IMG/VR virus record: IMGVR_UViG_3300010885_002415
Location: 1-34,042 of that record
DNA length: 34,042 nucleotides
Strand: one strand, 5' to 3'
From: a virus
The notes under the pieces were generated by a model, which was not told the DNA's origin, searched no databases, and saw only the letters and a program-made list of their open reading frames with translations. Within the stretch, counting starts at the first letter, position 1. Each line of letters starts with the position of its first letter. Positions 15,034 through 23,445 of this stretch are shown in pieces. The translations under genes and the position numbers were made by a program.

Positions 15034-15900
15034 TTAAACGCCAGTAGTATTGTTGTAGCTATGGAAATTTCCGTTCCATGTTACCAATACTTCAGGATAG
15101 CCGAGGAAAGTAACTTGAGTACCAGAAGCGATTGTTACAGCTGAACTTAAAGTTACAGTTGTGCTATTCACGTTTGTTACATATACATAGTTACCACTAT
15201 ATCCACCAGTACCGCTTGGTGAACTAATTTGCATACCAGCTTGGATGTTGCTGTTAGCTGCAGTTAGAGTCAACGTAGAGCTTGAACCAGAAGTAGAAGC
15301 TGTTTGTGTGACTGCATATACAGTATCAGGAACAACACCAACTACACGCAAAGGAGCAGCGGCTGTTACACGTACGTTACCTGTACCGTTAGATACAACA
15401 CCGCCAGAAACGGAGGTTAAGGAATCACCAGTAGTGGTGGAACCGCCTGCGCCAGACAATGGGTATACGTTAGTACCGATAAATTGTGGGTTCATATAGC
15501 CAGCACCTGCAGAGGTGTTAGACAATGATGTTCCCTGTGATCCTACTGCTACTTTAAATACTACGCGTGGGTCATCAATTACATAAGCAATTGCGTCATT
15601 AGCGACAGTACTTGCAGGCCAATATTGTGATTGAATAGGTTGTAATGTGCTTGGATTAGTGTAAGCACAACCTACAAACACACCAATGGTGCCAGCGATA
15701 GGGGTTGTTGGAGAAGATGCGCAGGAATAAGAACCTGTCACCAATGTGCCAGCGGATAGCTGAACAATTTGACCATAAAACAAACTAGTGCCATAGCCAG
15801 ATGCAATAGGGATCATACGAGTTGATCCTGCATATGGTAGACCACCAATCTCGTTTCTGGCCAGAAGTCCGTAAGGACCTGATACTGTTGGGTATGCCAT
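15034..15900 (-). CDS. Capsid-associated/decoration-type protein (288 aa)
   Basis: N-terminus SGPYGLLARNEIGGLPYAGS then RMIPIASGYGTSLFYGQIV, GVFVGCAY and YVIDDPRVVFKVAV form a pattern I recognise in a protein encoded directly before the capsid gene in many aquatic phages. Residues about 205-275 (STLTLTAANSNIQAGMQIS, VTLSSAVTIASGTQVTF) look like an added Ig-like beta domain before the conserved C-terminal PEVLVTWNGNFHSYN. A cement or decoration role is likely from context, not proven. Confidence 0.6.
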   Translation of the reverse strand: MAYPTVSGPYGLLARNEIGGLPYAGSTRMIPIASGYGTSLFYGQIVQLSAGTLVTGSYSCASSPTTPIAGTIGVFVGCAYTNPSTLQPIQSQYWPASTVANDAIAYVIDDPRVVFKVAVGSQGTSLSNTSAGAGYMNPQFIGTNVYPLSGAGGSTTTGDSLTSVSGGVVSNGTGNVRVTAAAPLRVVGVVPDTVYAVTQTASTSGSSSTLTLTAANSNIQAGMQISSPSGTGGYSGNYVYVTNVNSTTVTLSSAVTIASGTQVTFLGYPEVLVTWNGNFHSYNNTTGV

Positions 15901-15917
15901 AAAAAACTCCTGATTAG

Positions 15918-16367
15918 TTAATTGCCTTTACCAAATGATACGTCAGACCGACCTTCTTTAAAAATCGGCATGCGAGCATCGCTTTGGCGCATTAAATTGT
16001 TATCTACAGCCAACGTCTGAGCATCTGTCTGTTTTTGGAAATGTGCATTCCGCTGTTTGACAAACTCTTCTGGAGTCTTGCAAAGTAACAACCCGCCAAT
16101 CTCAATTTTGTCCTTAAAGCGACTATTGGGATCAACTAGCAGTGAAAATTGTGGTTGTTCTTCTACTGATACAGGTTCCCAACCCTCGCGTAACTTGGCT
16201 GACAAGTTGCGAGCATCGCTCTGATCTAGTGTTGAAGTACGAATCCAACGATATGCGTACCCTGGTTGTTTATCTGGTTCAGGTAACAACTCTGGCTGCT
16301 GCCACTGCTTAGGGCGTTCTGCCGTCATACGGGTATCTAATTCGCGAGCAAGTTTATTTGTTGCCAT
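15918..16367 (-). CDS. Conserved-type head-region protein (149 aa)
   Basis: A charged protein, MATNKLARELDTRMTAERPK, with YAYRWIRTSTLDQSDARNLS, LREGWEPVSVEE, IEIGGLLLCKTPEEFVKQRN and ending RSDVSFGKGN. I recall this arrangement between scaffold and capsid genes in aquatic phages. The RxGWExV and GGLLLxKxPEE phrases are its hallmarks. Likely assembly-related; no fold or activity can be assigned here. RBS GGAGG precedes the start. Confidence 0.6.
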   Translation of the reverse strand: MATNKLARELDTRMTAERPKQWQQPELLPEPDKQPGYAYRWIRTSTLDQSDARNLSAKLREGWEPVSVEEQPQFSLLVDPNSRFKDKIEIGGLLLCKTPEEFVKQRNAHFQKQTDAQTLAVDNNLMRQSDARMPIFKEGRSDVSFGKGN

Positions 16368-16369
16368 TT

Positions 16370-17356
16370 TTAAGCCTCCAGTTTTTGCATTTCACGAGCA
16401 TATTGCTCAGGGGTTAAGCCAAGTTTTTTAGCCAATGCTACTTGGCTAGCCTTCAGTACGATTCTTTTAGCCGCTGTACTTCGCGTTGCTGGCGCTACCA
16501 CTGGTGCCGACTTTGTTTCAGCGCGTTGACTGGGCCTGTCGCCCCCAGCCTGCGTATCTACTGCTTCTACTTCTTCCGAAAAATTCTCGGGAAAACGTTT
16601 GCGCATAGTGTTATCTATACGTTTGAAATACTCTTCGGAACCAATATAACTCTTTCCAAATTCTTTTTCAAGCTTTGTGTGCGTTCCTAATGCTAACGCT
16701 GTCATTTCTTCATCTGGCCCATACCACGTATTCTTTTCTAACCATTTTGCAGTAAGAGGGTCAATTTGTGGTTTGGCTGGTTGTTGGTATGCCTGTTGAG
16801 CCTGTTCAAAAGTCTCTTCTTCAGCTTGTGGGGCAGGTTTAAAGTTTCTAGCTCTATCTTGTTTGAGGCTGGCCTCAGTTAATTTAGCTTGCGCTTCAAC
16901 CATTCTATCGGTATCGCCAGAGTCAACAGCCTCTCTATATGCCTGCTTTGCAATCTCTAACTGAAGATCGGCAGCATTTTGGAAGGTGCTAATGTACTCT
17001 TTTTCACCTGTGGAATAGGCTTCTTTGAGCTTTTTATGCTCATCCATCACGCGTTTAGCAAGATTAATAGCCTCTTGTTGCTCACGTAATGCAGCTTCTT
17101 TCTCACGGCGCTCGTCGTGCCAAGCCTTTTTCATCTTGTCGATGCGGTCTTTTACGCGCTTAGAATAGTCTTCGTGGTTGTCTTTTTCTAACTCCTCGAC
17201 TTCTTCTTTAGAAAGAGGGGGTTCTGCAAACTTATCGGCAACAGGGGTGTCATCTTCAATTTCTAATGAAAAATCGCCGCCCTCTGCTAATGTATCTACG
17301 GGTTTACCCTTAATTTCGTCGGGGAATTTAAATTCTTCTTGGTCTAATTCAGCCAT
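16370..17356 (-). CDS. Capsid scaffolding protein (328 aa)
   Basis: Acidic N-terminus (about residues 1-60), then a long charged coiled coil (KRVKDRIDKMKKAWHDERRE through AKRVMDEHKKLKEAY, residues about 66-120), a Gln-rich linker and a basic C-terminal segment ending LGLTPEQYAREMQKLEA. Acidic head, coiled coil and basic C-terminus is the classic scaffold layout, and it lies between portal-side genes and capsid genes. No protease domain is visible. The AAGGAGAAA RBS is well placed. Confidence 0.7.
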   Translation of the reverse strand: MAELDQEEFKFPDEIKGKPVDTLAEGGDFSLEIEDDTPVADKFAEPPLSKEEVEELEKDNHEDYSKRVKDRIDKMKKAWHDERREKEAALREQQEAINLAKRVMDEHKKLKEAYSTGEKEYISTFQNAADLQLEIAKQAYREAVDSGDTDRMVEAQAKLTEASLKQDRARNFKPAPQAEEETFEQAQQAYQQPAKPQIDPLTAKWLEKNTWYGPDEEMTALALGTHTKLEKEFGKSYIGSEEYFKRIDNTMRKRFPENFSEEVEAVDTQAGGDRPSQRAETKSAPVVAPATRSTAAKRIVLKASQVALAKKLGLTPEQYAREMQKLEA

Positions 17357-17367
17357 AGTGTTTCTCC

Positions 17368-17775
17368 TTAAATGAACTTACGTTTAATGCCACGTGGATC
17401 GTCAACTACCGCTTCCACTGAGTCATCGTTAATAATGCGGAATTCACGGTCATGGATAACTAGGCGGGTGCCTGAGTTTGGGCGAACTAAAATAAAGTCG
17501 CCTTGTTTACACCATGGTCCATTTGGGAATCGCGTTTTATCTTGATAACAATCTGGCCCTAAGTCCACTACGAATAGCACTGTAGTTAACAGCTCATCGT
17601 GCCTGCGCATTTCTTCAGGTTTGATAATGCCGCTTTCAAAGGCTTCTTCTGCTTCGGGGATTGCGCAAAGAATTCTATAACCTTGCGGTTTAGGTAGCTG
17701 CTTTGCTTTTTCCTCCTGCGACTTAGCCATTAAAGCGCCAAGGTCTACAGCTTGTGTTAAATCAATACTACTCAT
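17368..17775 (-). CDS. GroES-like co-chaperonin-fold protein (135 aa)
   Basis: The core RILCAIPEAEEAFESGIIKP, then TVLFVVDLGPDCYQD, WCKQGDFILVRPNSGTRL and INDDSVEAVVDDP matches the GroES beta-barrel order: roof segment, VLxVGP-type strand, GDxVLV-type strand, and the terminal DIxAVVxDP-like strand. GroES is about 97 aa; here there is an N-terminal extension of about 35 residues. Start at ATG 17775 is preferred over 17799 because GGAGAA lies 6 nt upstream. Encoded between scaffold and portal. It may replace host GroES for folding the capsid protein, as T4 gp31 does; this role is inferred. Confidence 0.65.
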   Translation of the reverse strand: MSSIDLTQAVDLGALMAKSQEEKAKQLPKPQGYRILCAIPEAEEAFESGIIKPEEMRRHDELLTTVLFVVDLGPDCYQDKTRFPNGPWCKQGDFILVRPNSGTRLVIHDREFRIINDDSVEAVVDDPRGIKRKFI

Positions 17776-17962
17776 CAGAATTCTCCAGATTTTTAGCAAG
17801 GTCTAATAGGTAAGACTCTGCGGTGAGAAGACCTCGAATTTCACCACAGATAGCGCGGTATTCCGCGAAATCTTTAGCTGCACCACTGGAAACGGCGTCA
17901 GCTAATTGAGAGCGCTTGTCTCGATATTGCCTAAGCAATACGTCTAGCGTGTTGTCCATCAT
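17768..17962 (-). CDS. Small helical protein between portal and GroES-like gene (64 aa)
   Basis: MMDNTLDVLLRQYRDKRSQL through LLTAESYLLDLAKNLENSDE: an all-helical, charged 64-residue protein, suggestive of a short coiled coil. Its start overlaps the portal stop (ATGA) and its end overlaps the next start by 8 nt, so it is tightly coupled to both. No family recognised; likely head assembly. Confidence 0.65.
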   Translation of the reverse strand: MMDNTLDVLLRQYRDKRSQLADAVSSGAAKDFAEYRAICGEIRGLLTAESYLLDLAKNLENSDE

Positions 17963-20457
17963 TTATTGGATTTCTCCTTGTTTTGGTTGTTTCTATTACC
18001 TTCCATCCTTCTTTGTTGAAGGTCTGCGTTTTTATGCGCTATATCAGCACCAAGACGTAATCCCTCAATCTTGTCTTTTGACTCTTGTTGGGCTTTATCT
18101 TTGGCGGCTTTTGCTCCAACTTGCATTCCAGCAATTTCTTTCTGGGCTGCAATACGAGACTCTTCAACACGGATTTGGTCAGCTTTTGCTGCCGCATCAA
18201 TCTGAAGTTTTTGCTGCTTAAGTTGCAGATCCTGTTGCTTAATTTGCAGTTCTTGCATTTGCATTTGGATCAGTGGGTCTTGCGCTGCTTGAGCGTTTTG
18301 CTTAGCTTTCTCTTCAGCTTGGTTCTGGCCGAGAAGTTGTTGTGCAGCTTGCGCTGCTAGTTGCGAGACGCGAACCTCAATCTCTTGTGGTATTCCGTCT
18401 TCGTTGATTTCATCTGTAGTTGGCAATTCTGCGCCCATGATTTCTTCCATCTGGCGGCGATATTCGTAGCCAAGATGTTCTGCAATATGAGCTTGCATAG
18501 CTGCGCCAATTTGTTGTGCCATAGGACTTTGACCAACCAGACCCATAATTTTTGGATCTTGCATTGCGCCCATGTGTACTGCAATGTGAGCTTTGTGGTC
18601 TTGGTACAAGAAAGCTTTGACTGGTTTCATCATGAGAATGTTTTGGTTCTCGGTGATTGGGTCCGCTGGCTTCTTATCTTCTTGAGTAGGCACAAGTTTT
18701 TGGTAATTTTTAATCCCCAACACATCCAACATCTGACGATGCAGTAGTGGCAAATCATATAGCTGTGGGGCAGTCTGAGCTAGTTGTAAAGCAGCTTGAT
18801 ATTGCACTACTTTTTGCGACATGGTTGCCGCATTGGGGTCTGATACAGGAATAACGTTTACCAAATCGTAATCAGACTTCTTAGCCCTGCGACTACCTTC
18901 TTCTGGTTCAAATGAATATTCTTCTGGTGTGTATTCAGCAATAATGTTCTTTAATAGCTTGAACTCTTGCTTCATTGAATAGTGGATACGAGCTTGAACT
19001 GCGCTCATTACCTTCAATGTTCTTTCTAAAATTGCTAATGTAGTCCCAACTGGGGAGTTAGCAGACATATCTGATACTTTCATATCAGCTGCTGCTGCAA
19101 AGCGGCGACCTTCGTCAATGATTTGATTCATTAACTGGTACAAGGTCTGGCTTGGCTCTTTATATGGTAGCGGCAGGATGTTATCGCGCATTGTTCCGCT
19201 TGGAACGTCTACATCACGGAATTCTCCTGGTGCTATTGGTGTGTCATCTCCTTTAACACGCAATCCACGGGTCTTAAAGCCACCTGGCAAGTTGCTAAGG
19301 GTTCCTGCATCAACCAGCTGACGGAGGATACTAGTTCCTGACTTAGCAAAAGCCCCGATAAGATGAATAAGTCCAAAATGATAAAAGCCAAAACCAGGAA
19401 TGTAACCGTAGTGAACAAAGTGGTTACGCTTCGCATTAGTTTTGTCATCAGGCTGCCAATTACGACGGATAGCGAGAACATTTGACGTTCCTTTCTCGAT
19501 AGTCACAACATAAGGCAGACCAATACCTGTAGGTTTACCTTTTTTGTCTTTGTGCTCGTACCCAGGAATATCTAAGTTGACGTGCATCTCAAGAACTTTA
19601 AAGCGATCATCCGATGTTGCACGGAATCCCATCTTTTCTGCAATCTTTTTCTCTACTTCATCTAGTGTATTAACTGGATCACCTAAGTCACACTCACGAT
19701 AGAAGCCCGCAGCTTGCAATCGGAGTAACTCATTCTTAGTTTTGCGCATAACGTGGGTTACACGCTCCGCAGTATCAAGATTGCTCGCACCATAAGGTAC
19801 AACAATGTCTTCTGCTGGTACAAATATAGAGGCTTGACGATCTAATGCTGGGTCAAAGTACACTTTTTTGAACGCATTACCTGCTAAACCCAAGCCCCAC
19901 AACATTCTTTCGTGCTCTGGACGGTATTCTTTCATCACATCCGTAAGCTGGTAGTTCATGTCTTCTTTGACACGCTCTGCTGCATCTTTTTTCTCTGGCG
20001 TTTCTTTGCCAATGATCTCAATTTTGACTGGGCCTGCGGCTGGGAACGTCTCCATCATGGTTTCTGATTGGAATTTAACGAGCGCTTCGCTCATTAATGG
20101 GTGATATACACCGCATGCGCCTTCCCAAGGCTCACTTCTATCTTCAATTTTCATACCTAACAGCTCTAAACCGTCAACGTATGTCTGCATCCAATCTTTA
20201 CGGGCACTAATGTCGTCTTCAAAGTCACTAACTAAGTCACTTGCCAGCGATTGGAGCTCATCTTCGTCAATATATTCAGCTAAGTTAGCATTAAAGTCAT
20301 CTTCTGACTCTTGGTCAGGCTTAATTTCTATAGTTAAGGGCCCTGCGTTTATCTCAACTGACTCTGGATCTTCAATGGAAATCTCTAATGGCGCTTCTTC
20401 CTCTGCCATAGCGTCCATACCCATAGGGGCTGCATAAAGACCTTTTTCCATCGCCAT
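17959..20457 (-). CDS. Portal protein (832 aa)
   Basis: An 832-residue portal of the large podovirus-associated type. It has an acidic N-terminus, then WEGACGVYHPLMSEALVKF with TMMETFPAAGPVK and ERMLWGLGLAGNAFKKVYFD, plus VVPYGASNLDTAERVTHVMR and later ADMKVSDMSANSPVGTTLAI. The C-terminal about 120 residues are Gln/Lys/Ala-rich coiled coil (QMQELQIKQQDLQLKQQ), as in portals with extended barrels. It follows TerL by 9 nt. It forms the dodecameric vertex for DNA entry and exit. The long in-frame openings on the opposite strand here are shadows. Confidence 0.85.
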   Translation of the reverse strand: MAMEKGLYAAPMGMDAMAEEEAPLEISIEDPESVEINAGPLTIEIKPDQESEDDFNANLAEYIDEDELQSLASDLVSDFEDDISARKDWMQTYVDGLELLGMKIEDRSEPWEGACGVYHPLMSEALVKFQSETMMETFPAAGPVKIEIIGKETPEKKDAAERVKEDMNYQLTDVMKEYRPEHERMLWGLGLAGNAFKKVYFDPALDRQASIFVPAEDIVVPYGASNLDTAERVTHVMRKTKNELLRLQAAGFYRECDLGDPVNTLDEVEKKIAEKMGFRATSDDRFKVLEMHVNLDIPGYEHKDKKGKPTGIGLPYVVTIEKGTSNVLAIRRNWQPDDKTNAKRNHFVHYGYIPGFGFYHFGLIHLIGAFAKSGTSILRQLVDAGTLSNLPGGFKTRGLRVKGDDTPIAPGEFRDVDVPSGTMRDNILPLPYKEPSQTLYQLMNQIIDEGRRFAAAADMKVSDMSANSPVGTTLAILERTLKVMSAVQARIHYSMKQEFKLLKNIIAEYTPEEYSFEPEEGSRRAKKSDYDLVNVIPVSDPNAATMSQKVVQYQAALQLAQTAPQLYDLPLLHRQMLDVLGIKNYQKLVPTQEDKKPADPITENQNILMMKPVKAFLYQDHKAHIAVHMGAMQDPKIMGLVGQSPMAQQIGAAMQAHIAEHLGYEYRRQMEEIMGAELPTTDEINEDGIPQEIEVRVSQLAAQAAQQLLGQNQAEEKAKQNAQAAQDPLIQMQMQELQIKQQDLQLKQQKLQIDAAAKADQIRVEESRIAAQKEIAGMQVGAKAAKDKAQQESKDKIEGLRLGADIAHKNADLQQRRMEGNRNNQNKEKSNK

Positions 20458-20466
20458 AATTTATCC

Positions 20467-22026
20467 TTAATAGTAGGGCTGTTTCCTACGAAATTCTCTT
20501 GGTTCATCTTCTTCATCTGATTCCAGACGAATAAAGCCACCACGCCTGAATCTTAACAGGGCTTGGCTCATGGAGTCCACTAAGTCGTCGTGTTCGCCCG
20601 ACGGAAATGACGCAACTTCTTCCACTAGCTCATCTGCCCAGCGTGTTCCTGGTACCCATACTCTACCAGATGCAAATATATCTGCAACTGAATTTAAACG
20701 AGAAATTTTATCATTGCCTTTTGACGGAGTGTACTCCTGTACGGGCAAACCCATAGCCCTTAACTCAAAAACAAGGGGCGCACCTGATGCTTTTGCCTCA
20801 ACTATAAGCGAATCAGGGTTCCATTCTTTGTATTGTTCTACCGCTTTTTGCTTTAATTCGGGGAACTCCATACGTCTTTTAAATGAATTTAAAGCAATAA
20901 TATTTGCTTGTGGGCGCCCTGTATCGTCATCTTGATAGAAAACACCCCATGTTGTACATGCAGAATAGTCAGCTCGTTCGGTTTTAAGAAAGGCTGTATC
21001 CCAAGACTGGATAATAAATTCGCATGGGGGCGGGGTATCTTCTTGCCAATTACGCCACCACTCTCGTTTAATAATTGCAGAGACTTCCGAAGTGGGGTTC
21101 TGCATATACTGCGCCATCCACTTAGATACTGGAAGTTCTTCCCGCAGTGCAAACAATTCCTTTTGGCTCCAAAACTCAGGCCAAAGCGGGGTGTCATCAT
21201 CCCAAAGTGCTGGAAATTCAATAACATCCCAGCCTTCACCGTTTCTCTGGGCATCTGCTTTTAATACCTGACCAGTCAAGTCTTTCTTAGACCACCGTGT
21301 CATAACAATAATAATTGCCCCGCCTGGCTGCAGACGTTGACGAGGTCCTGAGTTATACCACTCGTAGGTTTTGTCGTAAATGTCCGAGTTAGTTTCGGCT
21401 AAGATCGCCTCTTGTTCTGAATGTGGGTCGTCAATAATAAGGACGTCCGCGCCCTTACCCGTAACAGCGCCCCCAACACCGATAGCGAAATAGTCTCCAC
21501 CATGGTTAGTCGCCCAACGTCCAGCCGCTTTAGAGTCAGACTGCAATCCAACATTTGGGAATATCGACTTATAAACTTCTGAGTCGACCAAGTTCCTGAC
21601 TTTTCGTCCAAATCCAACAGCAAGCTCTGCAGTATGGGCTGTTTCAATAATCTTTTTTTGTGGGAATTTACCCAGAAACCAAGCAGGTAACAAATAAGAC
21701 GCGAATTCACTTTTTGTATGACGTGGAGGCATATTAATAATAAGCCGTTTGCATTCACCTTTAGCCACCCTTTCAAATGCTCGGGCCATATCCGCATGGT
21801 GTTTACCAGCTATGAATGTAGGCCACACTTTGTTAACAAATGCCAAGAAGTCCACCGTAGCTTCTTCCTTGGTTTTGAATGTATCTAGAAGTTCTAAGTC
21901 TTCTAAGATTCTTGCCTGCTCGTGTTCTGGGAACAAGTGTATGTACTTAGGGATATCCCTTAGAGACAGGTTAGCCACAACCTTTTCTACTTGTTCGGGT
22001 GTTAACTTTTCAGCTGTCGCTGTCAT
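20467..22026 (-). CDS. terL: Terminase large subunit (519 aa)
   Basis: ATPase motor plus nuclease for headful or site-specific DNA packaging. Walker A-type NMPPRHTKS at residues 98-106, preceded by KRLIIN; Walker B VLIIDDPHSE at 195-204; ATPase coupling motif region VMTRWSKKDL at 241-250. The C-terminal RNase H-like nuclease has its acidic residues in SWDTA (D343), LIVEAKASG (E410) and HDDLVDS (D480/D481/D484). All key residues are present, so it should be active. The start overlaps the TerS gene by 17 nt. Confidence 0.95.
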   Translation of the reverse strand: MTATAEKLTPEQVEKVVANLSLRDIPKYIHLFPEHEQARILEDLELLDTFKTKEEATVDFLAFVNKVWPTFIAGKHHADMARAFERVAKGECKRLIINMPPRHTKSEFASYLLPAWFLGKFPQKKIIETAHTAELAVGFGRKVRNLVDSEVYKSIFPNVGLQSDSKAAGRWATNHGGDYFAIGVGGAVTGKGADVLIIDDPHSEQEAILAETNSDIYDKTYEWYNSGPRQRLQPGGAIIIVMTRWSKKDLTGQVLKADAQRNGEGWDVIEFPALWDDDTPLWPEFWSQKELFALREELPVSKWMAQYMQNPTSEVSAIIKREWWRNWQEDTPPPCEFIIQSWDTAFLKTERADYSACTTWGVFYQDDDTGRPQANIIALNSFKRRMEFPELKQKAVEQYKEWNPDSLIVEAKASGAPLVFELRAMGLPVQEYTPSKGNDKISRLNSVADIFASGRVWVPGTRWADELVEEVASFPSGEHDDLVDSMSQALLRFRRGGFIRLESDEEDEPREFRRKQPYY

Positions 22027-22612
22027 TTGTTCTATCTATAGCTGGCCCAAACTCTTCGTCTAAGGCATGGGTTGAACTGGGTGAGACATTCTTGACGTCT
22101 ACATCTACGGCGCTACTTCTAAGTAGCCGCCCGATGCGCTCTTTGATCGCGCTCTCTAAATCACCAGAGTTCTTATAGTTAACCGTTACTTCTGAGCGTT
22201 CTGTAAATAGTGCGATATCACTATGCTTGCCCAGTAACTCTAGGGCTTTAAGCTCAAACCTAGGGTCCCCACAGTTGGCTAACTCTAGTAGTTTATTAGT
22301 AAGCGCTGACCTGACATCACTGACATCCACCGCAAGTCTTGCTGTGTATACACGTAGGAACTCTTTAGCAGCATAAGCTGCCATCGGGTTGTTTAGTGCT
22401 TTCTCATCTTTACTCTTTAGCGCCTGGTCGATAAGCGTCTTGGTTTTCCCCAAGTTCTCAGGGTCTATCTCAGGAACGCTTGCACCTAATTGCTCAATTG
22501 CTTCTTGGGTGTTTACGGCAATACCGAGTGCCTCGACAAAGTCTTTGGGCTTGTCGTCGATTGGGTGATACGGAATCGCAACGTCGTTGGTTGGTTCTAT
22601 ATGTACGGTCAT
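22010..22612 (-). CDS. terS: Terminase small subunit (200 aa)
   Basis: Assigned from position immediately before and overlapping terL, and from its size. The helical middle section (AAKEFLRVYTARLAVDVSDV, LTNKLLELANCGDPRFELKA, LELLGKHSDIALF) resembles the oligomerisation region of phage small terminases, and LLGKHSDIALFTERSEVTVN fits the terminase_2-type ending. It recognises phage DNA for packaging. An N-terminal HTH is not obvious, so cos/pac recognition details remain unknown. Confidence 0.65.
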   Translation of the reverse strand: MTVHIEPTNDVAIPYHPIDDKPKDFVEALGIAVNTQEAIEQLGASVPEIDPENLGKTKTLIDQALKSKDEKALNNPMAAYAAKEFLRVYTARLAVDVSDVRSALTNKLLELANCGDPRFELKALELLGKHSDIALFTERSEVTVNYKNSGDLESAIKERIGRLLRSSAVDVDVKNVSPSSTHALDEEFGPAIDRTNDSDS

Positions 22613-22724
22613 AAATTGTTAGCAGGAGTTAATCCAGTTTCACGAAATATAACACAACAAATAAATTAGGTGGGGTGATTTGATGCACGTACACCCCCAA
22701 CGTGACTCACGTGACTAAGCCTTG

Positions 22725-22847
22725 TTATTTTACTTTAAAAAATTCTTTGGCTGTTGACAACACGCAGCTTACCCAAAAGTCATACGCTTCTTGCGTACGG
22801 TTAAGGACTTGCTCAAACTTCTTGTACTGCTCATCAAATGTAAACAT
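22725..22847 (-). CDS. 40-aa protein with its own promoter
   Basis: The start at ATG 22847 (MFTFDEQYKKFEQVLNRTQE) is chosen because AAGGAGAAACCCT precedes it; the longer frame up to 22928 runs through the promoter. The 40 residues are amphipathic helical with aromatic clusters (AYDFWVSCVLS, AKEFFKVK). The start resembles phasin N-termini of beta-proteobacteria, but it is too short to claim. It is transcribed from the promoter at 22880-22907, ahead of terS. Confidence 0.6.
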   Translation of the reverse strand: MFTFDEQYKKFEQVLNRTQEAYDFWVSCVLSTAKEFFKVK

Positions 22848-22879
22848 AGGGTTTCTCCTTAGTGGTGTGTATGGTGTGT

Positions 22880-22907
22880 AGTATACCACACAATTGTTGC
22901 GCTGCAA
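22880..22907 (-). promoter_or_regulatory. Leftward sigma-70 promoter before the 40-aa gene
   Basis: Minus-strand TTGCAG (rc of 22902-22907), 16-bp spacer, TATACT (rc of 22880-22885), then about 33 nt to the 40-aa start. It is a near-consensus promoter inside the otherwise co-directional late region, placed directly after a terminator, so it may drive terminase and head genes. Confidence 0.7.
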
Positions 22908-22909
22908 CA
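22895..22909. repeat. Inverted repeat TGTTGC-GCT-GCAACA over the -35 element
   Basis: Perfect 6-bp arms with a 3-bp spacer, covering the -35 hexamer of the 22.9-kb leftward promoter. Such a dyad on a -35 is a typical operator position. Its sequence differs from the 13-bp palindrome of the early region, so it would be a separate regulator site. Confidence 0.5.
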
Positions 22910-22938
22910 TCTTTACAATCGCCCACACTTTTCTTTAC

Positions 22939-22955
22939 AAAAAACCCCGATCGGG
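22939..22955 (-). terminator. Intrinsic terminator after the HNH gene
   Basis: Minus strand: palindrome CCCGATCGGG (22946-22955), then G and six T (rc of 22939-22944). The stem is short but GC-rich. It separates the HNH/Ntn cluster from the downstream promoter at 22.9 kb. A similar palindrome CCCGTTCGGG at 22995-23004 is followed by a T tract on the plus strand. Confidence 0.5.
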
Positions 22956-23015
22956 AAGATTTTCCTATTTTTGCCTACTTTTTCGTCAGAATTGCCCGTT
23001 CGGGAAACTTTTTTA

Positions 23016-23060
23016 TACCTATGGGTTGTAATTAAGGTTCCGTTTTGGTACCTATGGGTT
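23016..23060. repeat. Direct repeat TACCTATGGGTT x2
   Basis: TACCTATGGGTT occurs at 23016-23027 and 23049-23060 (33-bp period) in the gap between the HNH gene and the 22.9-kb promoter. A related GGTACCTATCGTTAGGGTT lies at about 23873, before the Ntn hydrolase gene. Function unknown; a regulatory binding site is possible. Confidence 0.55.
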
Positions 23061-23088
23061 ATGTTTTGCATGATTTTTTATTAAAGTT

Positions 23089-23445
23089 TCATGCACTTTT
23101 TCTTTTAAGGCGCTCGTCGTGGTGGTGTATCCGATGGCAGTTAGCGCACAGGACTATGCATTTTTTAATCTCTTCGTAGGCTTTGGCGAACTGTCCGTTA
23201 GATATGAACTGGTGGACACTGCCTGATTTTGTACTGGGGTCTTCGTGGTGAAAGTCCATTGCTGCTATATGGCTGTACCCGCATGCCGTGCACTTAAGCG
23301 TGGCTTTGAAGATGTACCACTTTAGTCGCTCTTTAATCTTAGTGGTCTTGGTTGCTACCTTGCTTTTGTCTTTGTTCTTTGAATAGTACGTTCGGCTATA
23401 TCCAGCCTGTTTTTCTTTTTTAACTTTTGGGTCCTTATACGGCAT
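23089..23445 (-). CDS. HNH endonuclease (118 aa)
   Basis: A basic N-terminus (about residues 1-45) is followed by a zinc-binding HNH fold: CTACGYS (first CxxC knuckle), DFHHED (the catalytic HH), then CIVLCANCHRIHHHDERLK with the second CxxC and terminal His residues. All expected metal and catalytic residues are present. It is free-standing and starts inside the end of the Ntn hydrolase gene (11-nt overlap). HNH proteins near terminase genes often assist packaging; it could equally be a homing-type nuclease. Confidence 0.85.
   Translation of the reverse strand: MPYKDPKVKKEKQAGYSRTYYSKNKDKSKVATKTTKIKERLKWYIFKATLKCTACGYSHIAAMDFHHEDPSTKSGSVHQFISNGQFAKAYEEIKKCIVLCANCHRIHHHDERLKRKSA

Noticed and set aside
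18361-18747. Plus-strand 128-aa open frame within the portal gene
   Set aside because: Lies entirely within the confidently assigned portal; Cys/His-rich composition of an antisense shadow.
22725-22847. 40-aa protein as a phasin
   Set aside because: Only the first few residues recall phasins and the protein is too short; left as unknown.
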